A DNA stretch of 6,810 nt from Bacillota bacterium (GTDB taxonomy: Bacteria > Armatimonadota > Hebobacteria > Hebobacterales > Hebobacteraceae). The notes under the pieces are model-generated. The model was not told where the DNA came from. It worked only from the letters and a program-made list of their open reading frames with translations, and did no database searches. The translations under genes were made by a program, and so were the position numbers. The stretch spans positions 1-6,810 of the forward strand of contig DAOVEW010000054.1 of assembly GCA_030668755.1 (NCBI GenBank), in the 5' to 3' direction. Of this stretch, positions 1 to 5,520 are shown piece after piece. Each line of letters starts with the position of its first letter. Position 1 is the first letter of the stretch.

Positions 1-474
1 CGTGCGCCGGAGCCAGACGCACTTGCCGTAGTAGATGTCACCGAAATGCCCCTTGTCGGCGAGCGCCTTGAGGAACCTGGCGGGGGCCGTGTAGCGAGAG
101 GACTGCGCGGCCATGAGCAGGCGGCCGGCCTTCTCTGCTGCGGCGACCATCCGGCGGGCATCGCGCGCGTCCATGGCGATGGGCTTCTCGCAGAGGACGT
201 GCTTTCCGGCCTTGAGGGCATCCAGTGCAATTGGCAGATGGGTGTTGTTCGGCGTGCAGATGGAGACCGCGTCCACGAGGTTGTCGGCGAGGAGGTCGCG
301 GTGGCTCCGGAAGGCGTGAGGCACGCCGAACTCCTCTGAAACGGCCTGCAGACGGCCGGCGTCAACGTCGCAGACGGCGGACACCTCAAGGCCCGTGCAT
401 TCCCGGCAGGCGCGCAAGTGGAAGCGCGCGATGGTGCCGGCGCCAACGATTCCCAGGCGTACCTTCTTTCGCAT
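1..474 (-). CDS. Gfo/Idh/MocA-family NAD(P)-dependent oxidoreductase, N-terminal part
   Basis: The 158 N-terminal residues are present and the gene runs off the left edge. Family members are usually about 330-400 residues, so roughly the Rossmann domain and the start of the substrate domain are seen. Visible features are the dinucleotide-binding loop GIVGAGTIARF (residues 8-18), a strand ending VCDVD at 34-38 where the cofactor ribose is normally held, CTPNNTH at 73-79, and the family hallmark EKP at 96-98 (GKHVLCEKPIAMD region), whose lysine is usually catalytic. These enzymes oxidise or reduce sugars, inositols and related polyols with NAD(P). The substrate cannot be read from this part. 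The ATG at 474 is preceded by AAGGAG six to seven bases upstream. It lies 62 nt after the RlmM-like gene on the same strand and may share its transcript. Family assignment is firm; specificity is unknown. Confidence 0.93.
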   Translation of the reverse strand, partial: MRKKVRLGIVGAGTIARFHLRACRECTGLEVSAVCDVDAGRLQAVSEEFGVPHAFRSHRDLLADNLVDAVSICTPNNTHLPIALDALKAGKHVLCEKPIAMDARDARRMVAAAEKAGRLLMAAQSSRYTAPARFLKALADKGHFGDIYYGKCVWLRRT

Positions 475-481
475 CGGCAGT

Positions 482-487
482 CTCCTT
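482..487 (-). promoter_or_regulatory. Ribosome binding site of the Gfo/Idh/MocA gene
   Basis: The minus strand reads AAGGAGA, then a short spacer, then ATG at 474. This is a near-perfect Shine-Dalgarno site at normal spacing and fixes the start. The rest of the 62-nt gap (475-536) holds only weak 4-5 bp inverted repeats and no convincing promoter or terminator. Confidence 0.8.
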
Positions 488-536
488 GCGTATCAGTGGA
501 ACGAGTTTCGGACAGGTGTTCCGGCTCACTATTCGA

Positions 537-1619
537 CTAGTCCGGCCCCGCTCCCTTCGAGGCACGCCGGCGCATCGCCGCGGTGGTCTCGCGCGCGTTG
601 TGAGGGAGGCGGCGCATGCGAATGTCCTCGTATCGCGCAGACAGGATGGCTCGCGCCTCCCGCTCGTGTCGCCGGCGGCGCGGGGTCATGTACTTGACGG
701 TCATGATGGCCGGAGCCTCCTCTTTGAGGAGGCCGGCGAGGTCGCAGAGCAGGCCCGCCGCGTGCGCGGGAGCGACGTTCATGTCGGACGTCAGAAGATC
801 GAACCGTCCCCGGAGGTCGGCGCGCTGCGCGAGGTCTTCGGCCCGACACTGGAGGTGTCGAACGTTGGGCAGGGAGCAGACGCGAGCATCCAAGGAGGCG
901 GGGTCAACGGCGACGACCTCGTCGGCGATGTCGGCGAGCACCATCGCCCACCCCCCCGGGGCCGAGCCGAGGTCAATGACCCGGGCTCGCTCTGGCAGGC
1001 ATATGTCGAAGGCGGCGAGGGCCTCGCGGATCTTCCACTGTGCCCGGTTGAGCGGGCGCTCACCGGGGGCATACTTGCGCTGCTTGCGGAGGACCTTACG
1101 GAGGATGTCTGGCGGCCGGTTGACTCCGATGTAGGCAGTGTCCTGGTAGACTTCGACGGCGACGTGCCAATCCACGTCGGCGTTGTAGTCGCCGACCGCG
1201 GCGAGCATCGGCTCCAACTCCAGGGCGGCGGCCCGCGCGAGGTCGCGGCTAGCCCAGGGGTGGTCGCCGCGGCGGTGGCACCGAACGACGAAGGTGTCGC
1301 CGCGGCGGATCCGGCCCACTCGGGCCGCGGCGGCGGCGATCCCGGAGAAGCACGCGGGGTCTGCGCCAACGGGCGCCTGTGCCTGCACGGGCAGCACGCG
1401 CGCGACACAGCGCGTGTCGGCGGCGGCGATGCGGGCAAGCACCTCGCGTTCGGGCAGCTCGGTCGCGACTACGATGTTGCCCTTCATGAGCAGGGGCCGC
1501 CCGTGCGCGCCCGGCAGAACCCGGCAGAGCTCGCGACGGGCCTCGCCTTCGAGCCCGGCCGCGGTGGTGACGAGGAGCGTGGTATTGGCGCTGAAGTCGA
1601 GACCGTCTGCGCGCCTCAT
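537..1619 (-). CDS. RlmM-like THUMP-FtsJ 2'-O-ribose methyltransferase
   Basis: A 360-residue protein, close to E. coli RlmM (YgdE) in length and layout. The N-terminus (LLVTTAAGLEGEARREL, 15-31) resembles the start of THUMP-type RNA methyltransferases, and a THUMP-like region continues to YIGVN at 163-167. The C-terminal half is an FtsJ/RrmJ-type Rossmann methyltransferase, with the SAM-binding motif DLGSAPGGW at 216-224 and an acidic strand VAVDP at 236-240. The K-D-K-E catalytic tetrad of the family can be placed at K196 (WKIREAL), D279 (TSDMN), K309 (TVKY) and E344 (HNARE). By family it should transfer methyl from SAM to a ribose 2'-OH in RNA, probably 23S rRNA. RlmM itself modifies C2498, but the same target is only inferred here. 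The ATG at 1619 overlaps the stop of the SAM hydroxide adenosyltransferase gene as ATGA, implying translational coupling. The last residues (RRRASKGAGPD) are a basic tail. Confidence 0.87.
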   Translation of the reverse strand: MRRADGLDFSANTTLLVTTAAGLEGEARRELCRVLPGAHGRPLLMKGNIVVATELPEREVLARIAAADTRCVARVLPVQAQAPVGADPACFSGIAAAAARVGRIRRGDTFVVRCHRRGDHPWASRDLARAAALELEPMLAAVGDYNADVDWHVAVEVYQDTAYIGVNRPPDILRKVLRKQRKYAPGERPLNRAQWKIREALAAFDICLPERARVIDLGSAPGGWAMVLADIADEVVAVDPASLDARVCSLPNVRHLQCRAEDLAQRADLRGRFDLLTSDMNVAPAHAAGLLCDLAGLLKEEAPAIMTVKYMTPRRRRHEREARAILSARYEDIRMRRLPHNARETTAAMRRRASKGAGPD

Positions 1620-2434
1620 GCGCGGGCCTCGACCATGACAACTGCCCCCCTCCCCACATTCAGCACTTGGGCGGCGCTCCCCATGTTGACCGCGATCTCA
1701 AGCCGCCCAGTGCTTCCGAATAGCGCGAGCAGCTCACTGGGCTGTCTGCCAGCGTAGGCGAGGCAGACCTCTTCGATGACGCTGTCGCCGACACGTATCA
1801 CCACTCTGTCAGACGCGGTTTCGCGCTGCCAGGTGATGAAGTATTGCTCCGACAGGTCGGTTACGAGATTGCCAAAGCGGTCGACGTGGACGACGTGGGC
1901 CTCGAGCCCTGCCTCGTTGACGACGGGTCGAGAAACGGGCAGCCACTGGAGGGAACCGGTGGCCTCGGGCCCGAGGGAGTCCGCGGGGAGCCCGGAGGCT
2001 AGGTGGGCCGCAACGGGTGCGAGGATATCTCGGCCGTGGAAGGTCTGGCTCACCTCGGGCAAGAAATAGCGGTGCCGCTCGATGGAGAAGGCGCTGAACT
2101 CGCGGGCACTCGCCAGCACATAGGTGAGCACGCCGTTGTCCGGTGCGACGAAGTGCTGCCCGTGGGCCCGCACCGCGAGCAGCCTCCGCTCGCTGCCGAC
2201 TCCGGGGTCCACGACTATGAGGTGGACCGTTCCCTCGGGGCAGTAGGGCCACGCGGTATCCAGGAGGAATGCGCCCTGCTGGATGTCCTGGGGGGCGATG
2301 TCGTGGCAGAGGTCCACGATGCGCGCGGTGGGGCAGATGCCGAGGATGACCGCCTTCATCACGCCTACATAGGTGTCGGTGGTGCCGAGGTCGCTCAACA
2401 GGGCGACCAGTGGGCCCCGTCTCTGACTCGCCAT
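1616..2434 (-). CDS. SAM hydroxide adenosyltransferase (DUF62 / SAM hydrolase family)
   Basis: A 272-residue protein of the family related to fluorinase and chlorinase (SalL) that splits S-adenosylmethionine with hydroxide into adenosine and methionine. The N-terminal domain begins ALLSDLGTTDTYVGVMKAVI (11-30), matching the family's opening motif with aspartates at 15 and 20. The family's D-R-H triad is present: D76 and R83 in VVDPGVGSERR (74-84), and H133 in FHGRD (132-136). PDNG lies at 98-101. The C-terminal barrel carries DRFGNL (185-190) and GSTGRLEIAVN (240-250). These triad residues indicate the hydrolase branch rather than a halogenase. The start at 2434 is chosen because GGGAG lies seven bases upstream and homology begins at once. 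The open frame extends to 2575, but that stretch is unlike the family and crosses the hsp20 promoter. The stop overlaps the next gene by 4 nt. Its physiological role is poorly understood. Confidence 0.93.
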   Translation of the reverse strand: MASQRRGPLVALLSDLGTTDTYVGVMKAVILGICPTARIVDLCHDIAPQDIQQGAFLLDTAWPYCPEGTVHLIVVDPGVGSERRLLAVRAHGQHFVAPDNGVLTYVLASAREFSAFSIERHRYFLPEVSQTFHGRDILAPVAAHLASGLPADSLGPEATGSLQWLPVSRPVVNEAGLEAHVVHVDRFGNLVTDLSEQYFITWQRETASDRVVIRVGDSVIEEVCLAYAGRQPSELLALFGSTGRLEIAVNMGSAAQVLNVGRGAVVMVEARA

Positions 2435-2441
2435 GGTACAA

Positions 2442-2465
2442 CTCCCGCCGTAGGATTCCCGGGAG
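2442..2465 (-). promoter_or_regulatory. Ribosome binding site inside a small hairpin, SAM hydroxide adenosyltransferase leader
   Basis: On the minus-strand transcript, CUCCCG (2465-2460) can pair with CGGGAG (2447-2442) across a 12-nt loop. The second arm contains the Shine-Dalgarno GGGAG for the ATG at 2434. A register shift gives an alternative pair, AACUCC with GGAGUU (2470-2465 with 2445-2440). The binding site itself is clear. Control by the hairpin is speculative, since 6-bp stems arise often in GC-rich DNA. Confidence 0.4.
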
Positions 2466-2559
2466 GAGTTTCGGTGGGCAAGAGGGGGTTCCTGCGGTGC
2501 TGACCGCGCGGCAGCGCATTGAATTGTGGTGGGAAGCGCACAAGAACGGACTAACAAGC

Positions 2560-2580
2560 CTTGACTATATGACACTCATG
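2560..2580. promoter_or_regulatory. Putative HspR operator (HAIR element)
   Basis: The sequence CTTGACT-N7-ACTCATG matches the published HAIR consensus CTTGAGT-N7-ACTCAAG at 12 of 14 positions with exactly the right 7-base spacer. It overlaps the -35 hexamer and most of the spacer of the hsp20 promoter, where a bound HspR repressor would block RNA polymerase. HspR is a MerR-type repressor of dnaK, clpB and hsp20-type genes in several GC-rich bacteria. No hspR gene lies in the window, so the assignment rests on sequence match and position. Confidence 0.6.
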
Positions 2581-2589
2581 GGCTATACT
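2561..2589 (+). promoter_or_regulatory. Sigma-70-type promoter of hsp20
   Basis: TTGACT at 2561-2566 (5 of 6 to consensus) is separated by exactly 17 bases from TATACT at 2584-2589 (5 of 6). The patch is AT-richer than its surroundings. Transcription would start near 2596, giving a leader of about 42 nt before the hsp20 start. The overlapping HAIR-like repeat suggests that a housekeeping sigma factor plus repressor, rather than an alternative sigma factor, controls the gene. Confidence 0.75.
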
Positions 2590-2624
2590 ACCACTGGAAG
2601 ATCGAAGGACATGAAAGAGTGTGT

Positions 2625-2632
2625 GAGGAGGT
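2625..2632 (+). promoter_or_regulatory. Ribosome binding site of hsp20
   Basis: GAGGAGGT lies about five bases before the ATG at 2638 and decides the start. The frame is open further upstream, with ATGs at 2578 and 2611. The ATG at 2578 would precede the predicted transcription start, and the one at 2611 has its purine run almost touching the start codon. Confidence 0.75.
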
Positions 2633-2637
2633 GCCAG

Positions 2638-3087
2638 ATGTCTTCTTTGAGACGTTGGGAGCCGTTCCGCGGGCTTGCGCGGATGCAGCGCGACCTGGAT
2701 CGCGCGTTTGAGGACTTCTTCGGCCGACCGCTGATCGAGTCGGAGGCGGAGGGTGTCCGGGCTCCGTCGGTGGATGTGTGTGAGACAGAGGATGAGGTCA
2801 TTGTGTCGGCGGAGATGCCGGGCATAGACAAGAAGGACCTGGAGGTGGAGGTGCTGCCGGAGTCCGTCTCTGTGAGGGCGGAGATGTCGCAGGAAAGCGA
2901 GCAGAAGGAGACGACCTACCATCGAAAGGAGCGCACCTGGAGACGCTACGAACGGACGATACCGCTTCCGGCCGAGGTGGTCAGCGATCAGGCGAAGGCG
3001 AAGCTGAAGGACGGAGTGTTGGAGATCTGGCTTCCGAAGAGCGAGCGTGCCAAGGCTGCGAGACCGAAGAAGGTCCAGATCGAGTAG
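2638..3087 (+). CDS. hsp20: Hsp20 / alpha-crystallin family small heat-shock protein
   Basis: A 149-residue small heat-shock protein, the usual bacterial length. It holds unfolding proteins in soluble form without ATP, as a cytoplasmic oligomer. The N-terminal arm (1-41) has the common WEPFRGLARMQRDLDRAFEDFF pattern in outline. The alpha-crystallin domain runs from about 42 to 133. It starts with PSVDVCETED (43-52), continues with AEMPGIDKKDLEVEV (58-72), and ends with the signature KAKLKDGVLEIWLPK (120-134), where the usual Asn before GVL is Asp125. The C-terminal tail holds VQI at 146-148, matching the I/V-x-I motif that links dimers into oligomers. It is the only plus-strand gene, converging on gcvH and diverging from the SAM hydroxide adenosyltransferase. 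Its promoter, putative HAIR operator and ribosome site are listed separately. Function is secure; substrates are unknown. Confidence 0.96.
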   Translation: MSSLRRWEPFRGLARMQRDLDRAFEDFFGRPLIESEAEGVRAPSVDVCETEDEVIVSAEMPGIDKKDLEVEVLPESVSVRAEMSQESEQKETTYHRKERTWRRYERTIPLPAEVVSDQAKAKLKDGVLEIWLPKSERAKAARPKKVQIE

Positions 3088-3108
3088 GAAGGCCGCTGGA
3101 ATGCCGAA

Positions 3109-3136
3109 ACGGGCGGGGCCGGGAGGCCTCGCCCGT
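3109..3136. terminator. Shared hairpin terminator between hsp20 and gcvH
   Basis: Arms ACGGGCGGGGCC (3109-3120) and GGCCTCGCCCGT (3125-3136) pair over 12 bp with one G-U pair on the plus strand, closed by the GNRA-type tetraloop GGGA. It begins 21 bases past the hsp20 stop and lies in the 65-nt convergent gap, 16 bases past the gcvH stop on the other strand. On the minus strand the G-U becomes an A-C mismatch. Neither side has a real T-run (the minus side continues TTTCGG), so termination may be less sharp than at a classic intrinsic site. Confidence 0.65.
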
Positions 3137-3152
3137 CCTGTCTGGCCTGGCG

Positions 3153-3551
3153 CTAGCCGGCCTTCTGCTCTCCCAGGCGCTGGATGTGCTTGACGTACTC
3201 CTGCGCGCTCATCAGTGCGCGCACCTCGGCGGGGTCAGAGAGATCGATCTTCGCCAGCCAGCCCGCGCCGTACGGATCCTGGTTGATCTGAGCTGGGTCG
3301 TCGTCGAGGCTGGTGTTCACCTCGATGACTCGCCCGCTCACCGGTGAGTTGATGTCGCTGGTCGCCTTGACCGACTCGACGGTTCCGAGGAACTCGCCTC
3401 GCCGAGCCTCATCATCGCGATTGGGAAGATCGATGTAGACGACCTCGCCAAGCTGCTCCTGGGCGTAATGCGTGATGCCGACGGTTGCCACTCCGCTCTC
3501 CACTCTCGCCCACTGATGGTTCTCGCTGTAGTGCAGGTCGCCAGGATACAC
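3153..3551 (-). CDS. gcvH: Glycine cleavage system H protein, lipoyl carrier
   Basis: A 132-residue GcvH, the usual length. The protein carries a lipoyl group on a lysine and shuttles the aminomethyl intermediate between P, T and L proteins in glycine cleavage. The lipoylation site is K62 in GTVESVKATSDINSPVSG (56-73). The N-terminus (HYSENHQWARVE, 7-18) and the conserved GITHYAQEQLGEVVYIDLP (25-43) are typical. The C-terminus has GWLAKIDLSDP (97-107). The start is GTG at 3551, preceded by the strong site TTAGGAGG seven bases upstream. It lies 158 nt downstream of the RluD-type gene. No gcvT, gcvP or lpd lies in the window, so partners must be encoded elsewhere. GcvH can also serve lipoate relay in some bacteria. 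The identification is secure. Confidence 0.96.
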   Translation of the reverse strand: MYPGDLHYSENHQWARVESGVATVGITHYAQEQLGEVVYIDLPNRDDEARRGEFLGTVESVKATSDINSPVSGRVIEVNTSLDDDPAQINQDPYGAGWLAKIDLSDPAEVRALMSAQEYVKHIQRLGEQKAG

Positions 3552-3709
3552 GGTTGGCCTCCTAACTGGTTCTCGGTCACTCGCTCTACGCGTGCCGCCT
3601 TCGCGGTCCGCTGCTCTCTTGCGCCCAGCCTGCTGCAGGAACGGGCTGCTTGGGCTTTGGGCATGTTACGGCGTCCTGGAGGGCGCTCCCTTCTTGCAGT
3701 GTCCGCCGG
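3552..3709 (-). other. Gap between the RluD-type gene and gcvH
   Basis: This 158-nt stretch holds the gcvH ribosome site (TTAGGAGG, read on the minus strand at 3565-3558). It also holds a weak 6-bp hairpin near 3678-3693 (AGGG/CCCT core, better on the plus strand) and GC-rich partial repeats around 3624-3661. I see no convincing -10/-35 pair and no T-run, so whether gcvH has its own promoter is not resolved. Confidence 0.4.
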
Positions 3710-4711
3710 CTAGGCATGTCCGGCATCAGGCAGGCTGCGACTCCGCAGATGCGACAGCAGCAGGGCCATCTCCCGCGGGGGCGGGGCGGAGAAGCTCATC
3801 TGCTGGCTGCGGACGGGATGCCGGAGGCGCAGCACGTGGGCGTGCAGGGCCTGTCCGGGCAATGAGCGAACCTTGGCGAGGGTTTCGGCGTCGAGAGCTG
3901 CTTTCTCCTGCCGCGCCCTGCGCCTGCCATAGACAGGGTCGCCCACGACCGGGTGGCCTTGGTGTGCGAGATGAACGCGGATCTGGTGGGTGCGGCCTGT
4001 CTCGAGGTGGGCTTCGACGAGGGTCATGGGTCCGAAGCGCTCGAGCGTCGTCACGTCGGTGAGCGCGGAGCGGACTCTTCGGCCCTCGGATGGCGCAGAG
4101 ACGGCCGCCATGCGCTTTCGCTCGCGCAGGTGGCGGCCGATGGGGACGTCGATGAGAAGGCGGTCCTCGCGCAGAGCGCCCCAGACGAGTGCGAGGTAGG
4201 AGCGTTCGACCTCCCGGCGGCGCACCTGGCGGGACAGGTCTCTGTAGGCCAGCTCCGTCTTCGCGACAGCCATGAGCCCAGAGGTGTCGCGGTCGAGGCG
4301 GTGGACGATGCCCGGGCGATGGGAGCCGCCAATGGTGGGCAGGTGGCCCGCATGGGCGAGGAGGGCGTTGACGAGTGTGCCCTCGCTGCGGCCGGCACCA
4401 GGGTGGACGACTATGCCTGGAGGCTTGGTGAGGATGAGGATGTGATCGTCCTCGAAGAGGATGGTGAGGGGAATGGACTCGGGTGCCGGTTCGCTGGGGA
4501 GCGGTTCCGGGCGTGCGACGGTGACCTCCTCGCCTGCCGCAAGCCGCCGCGCGGGCCGCGCGCGGCGGGCGTTGACCAGAACTCGGCCGGACTTGGCCAG
4601 GCGCTCGGCCTGCGAGCGAGTAAGGTCCGGCGCGCGCGCCGCGAGAAAGGTATCGAGTCGCCGGCCGGCATCGGCGCGCCCGACCTTGAAGGACTGGACC
4701 CATTCCGTCAT
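3710..4711 (-). CDS. rluD: RluD-type 23S rRNA pseudouridine synthase (RluA family)
   Basis: A 333-residue enzyme, close to E. coli RluD (326). It isomerises specific uridines to pseudouridine in rRNA; RluD acts on helix 69 of 23S rRNA. An S4 RNA-binding domain occupies about residues 16-65 (RLDTFLAARAPDLTRSQAERL). The catalytic domain starts near 82. It carries ILTKPPGIVVHPG (93-105), the catalytic-loop motif HRLDRDTSG (137-145) with D140 as nucleophile, ERSYLALVWG (169-178), and GRTHQIRVHLAHQGHPVVGDPVYG-like motif III at about 239-262. The ATG at 4711 overlaps the lgt stop as ATGA, with GAGG seven bases upstream, indicating translational coupling. Its place after lspA matches ylyB in the B. 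subtilis ileS-ylyA-lspA-ylyB order. The exact uridine targets are inferred from family, so the gene symbol is the best guess within RluA/C/D. Confidence 0.92.
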   Translation of the reverse strand: MTEWVQSFKVGRADAGRRLDTFLAARAPDLTRSQAERLAKSGRVLVNARRARPARRLAAGEEVTVARPEPLPSEPAPESIPLTILFEDDHILILTKPPGIVVHPGAGRSEGTLVNALLAHAGHLPTIGGSHRPGIVHRLDRDTSGLMAVAKTELAYRDLSRQVRRREVERSYLALVWGALREDRLLIDVPIGRHLRERKRMAAVSAPSEGRRVRSALTDVTTLERFGPMTLVEAHLETGRTHQIRVHLAHQGHPVVGDPVYGRRRARQEKAALDAETLAKVRSLPGQALHAHVLRLRHPVRSQQMSFSAPPPREMALLLSHLRSRSLPDAGHA

Positions 4712-5505
4712 GGTGGGGCCTCAGGCAGGTTGGAAGGCATCCGGTCGCCCGCGCGGCGGTTTAGGAGAAAGAAGGCGCCGAGGGCGGCCGCGAAGATGAC
4801 GGCGCTGGCGGTCTGGGCCTCGGTGATGCCGTCGAAGAGCACGTGCGCGGTATAGCCCTTGCGGAGCACCTCGACCGCGGAGCGGAGGATGGAGTAGAGC
4901 ATGAGGTAGAGTGCAAAGAGCTGCCCGCGGGCGGGGAGGCGGCGGAGCGAGATGAGGATGCCGAGGATGGCGAAGCTGCCGAGGGCGGAGTAGAGTTGGG
5001 TGGGGTGGCTTGGCTCGGTGGTGATGGCGGAGTCGGGGAAGAGGGCAAAGCGAACGCCCCAGGGCAAGTCGGTCGGTGCGCCGTAGCAGCAGCCGTTGAG
5101 GAGGCAGCCGAAGCGCGCGATGCCATAGCCGAGGGCAAGGGCCGGGGCCGCCATATCGGCGAGCGTCCAGAACGGGAGGCCGCGCCGCCGGGAGAAGAGC
5201 AACCCAGCGAGCACGCCCCCGAGGAGCCCCCCGTGGAAGGAGAGCCCGCCCTCACGCCACAGGTAGAGGGCCTGGGCCGGACGTGCGGCGTAGTCGGCCC
5301 AGTTCAGGGCGACGAAGAGTCCCCGCGCGCAGAGCACCCCCGCGATCAATACCCAGATGCCGAGGTCGAGGGGGATGTCTTGCGAGAGATGGAGCCGGCG
5401 GGCCTCGCGCCGGGCGAGGAGGATCCCGGCGATGAAGCCGAGCATGAGCAGTGTGCCGTAGCTGTGGACGGCGATGGGACCGATGCGAAAGAGGATAGGA
5501 AACAC
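4708..5505 (-). CDS. lgt: Prolipoprotein diacylglyceryl transferase
   Basis: A 265-residue membrane enzyme with about seven hydrophobic segments (roughly 15-32, 46-65, 90-106, 117-135, 173-187, 195-211, 230-249). It moves diacylglyceryl from phosphatidylglycerol to the lipobox cysteine of prolipoproteins, the first step of lipoprotein maturation. Visible family motifs are SYG (15-17), GGLSFHGGLLGG (86-97, H91), the signature ARFGCLLNGCCYGAPTDLPWGV (130-151, with R131 and N137), HPTQLY (167-172), and R208/E212/R215 near the end, in place of the essential Arg and Glu of the E. coli enzyme. The start is GTG at 5505 with GGAGGTG at 5517-5511. It begins 15 nt after lspA, the next enzyme of the same pathway, and its TGA overlaps the start of the RluD-type gene by 4 nt. 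Confidence 0.96.
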   Translation of the reverse strand: MFPILFRIGPIAVHSYGTLLMLGFIAGILLARREARRLHLSQDIPLDLGIWVLIAGVLCARGLFVALNWADYAARPAQALYLWREGGLSFHGGLLGGVLAGLLFSRRRGLPFWTLADMAAPALALGYGIARFGCLLNGCCYGAPTDLPWGVRFALFPDSAITTEPSHPTQLYSALGSFAILGILISLRRLPARGQLFALYLMLYSILRSAVEVLRKGYTAHVLFDGITEAQTASAVIFAAALGAFFLLNRRAGDRMPSNLPEAPP

Positions 5506-5510
5506 TGCGA

Positions 5511-5517
5511 CACCTCC
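5511..5517 (-). promoter_or_regulatory. Ribosome binding site deciding the GTG start of lgt
   Basis: The minus strand reads GGAGGTG followed by TCGCA and then GTG at 5505. The core GGAGG is seven bases from the start codon. Homology also begins here (MFPILFRIGPIAVHSYG), so this rare start codon is well supported. Confidence 0.75.
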
Positions 5518-5520
5518 GAG

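Noticed and set aside
498..522. GGAAC/GTTCC inverted repeat between the RlmM-like and oxidoreductase genes
   Set aside because: Only 5 bp with a 15-base loop and no T-run. It is too weak to call a terminator or operator.
225..1757. 510-codon plus-strand open frame
   Set aside because: It lies antisense to the RlmM-like and SAM hydroxide adenosyltransferase genes, which have full sets of family motifs. Its translation is Arg/Gly-rich with no recognisable domain, as expected from GC-rich codon use on the other strand.
2435..2575. 47-residue N-terminal extension of the SAM hydroxide adenosyltransferase
   Set aside because: The frame is open to 2575, but the extension crosses the hsp20 promoter region, lacks a good ribosome site and is unlike the family. 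The ATG at 2434 has GGGAG at correct spacing and begins the conserved region.
2573..2621. CIRCE (HrcA) operator near hsp20
   Set aside because: CACTC and GAGTG pieces occur but not as TTAGCACTC-N9-GAGTGCTAA. Spacing and flanks do not fit, and the HAIR match is far better.
2410..2637. 76-residue N-terminal extension of Hsp20
   Set aside because: Most of it precedes the predicted transcription start near 2596. The ATG at 2638 has a strong GAGGAGGT and gives the normal family length.
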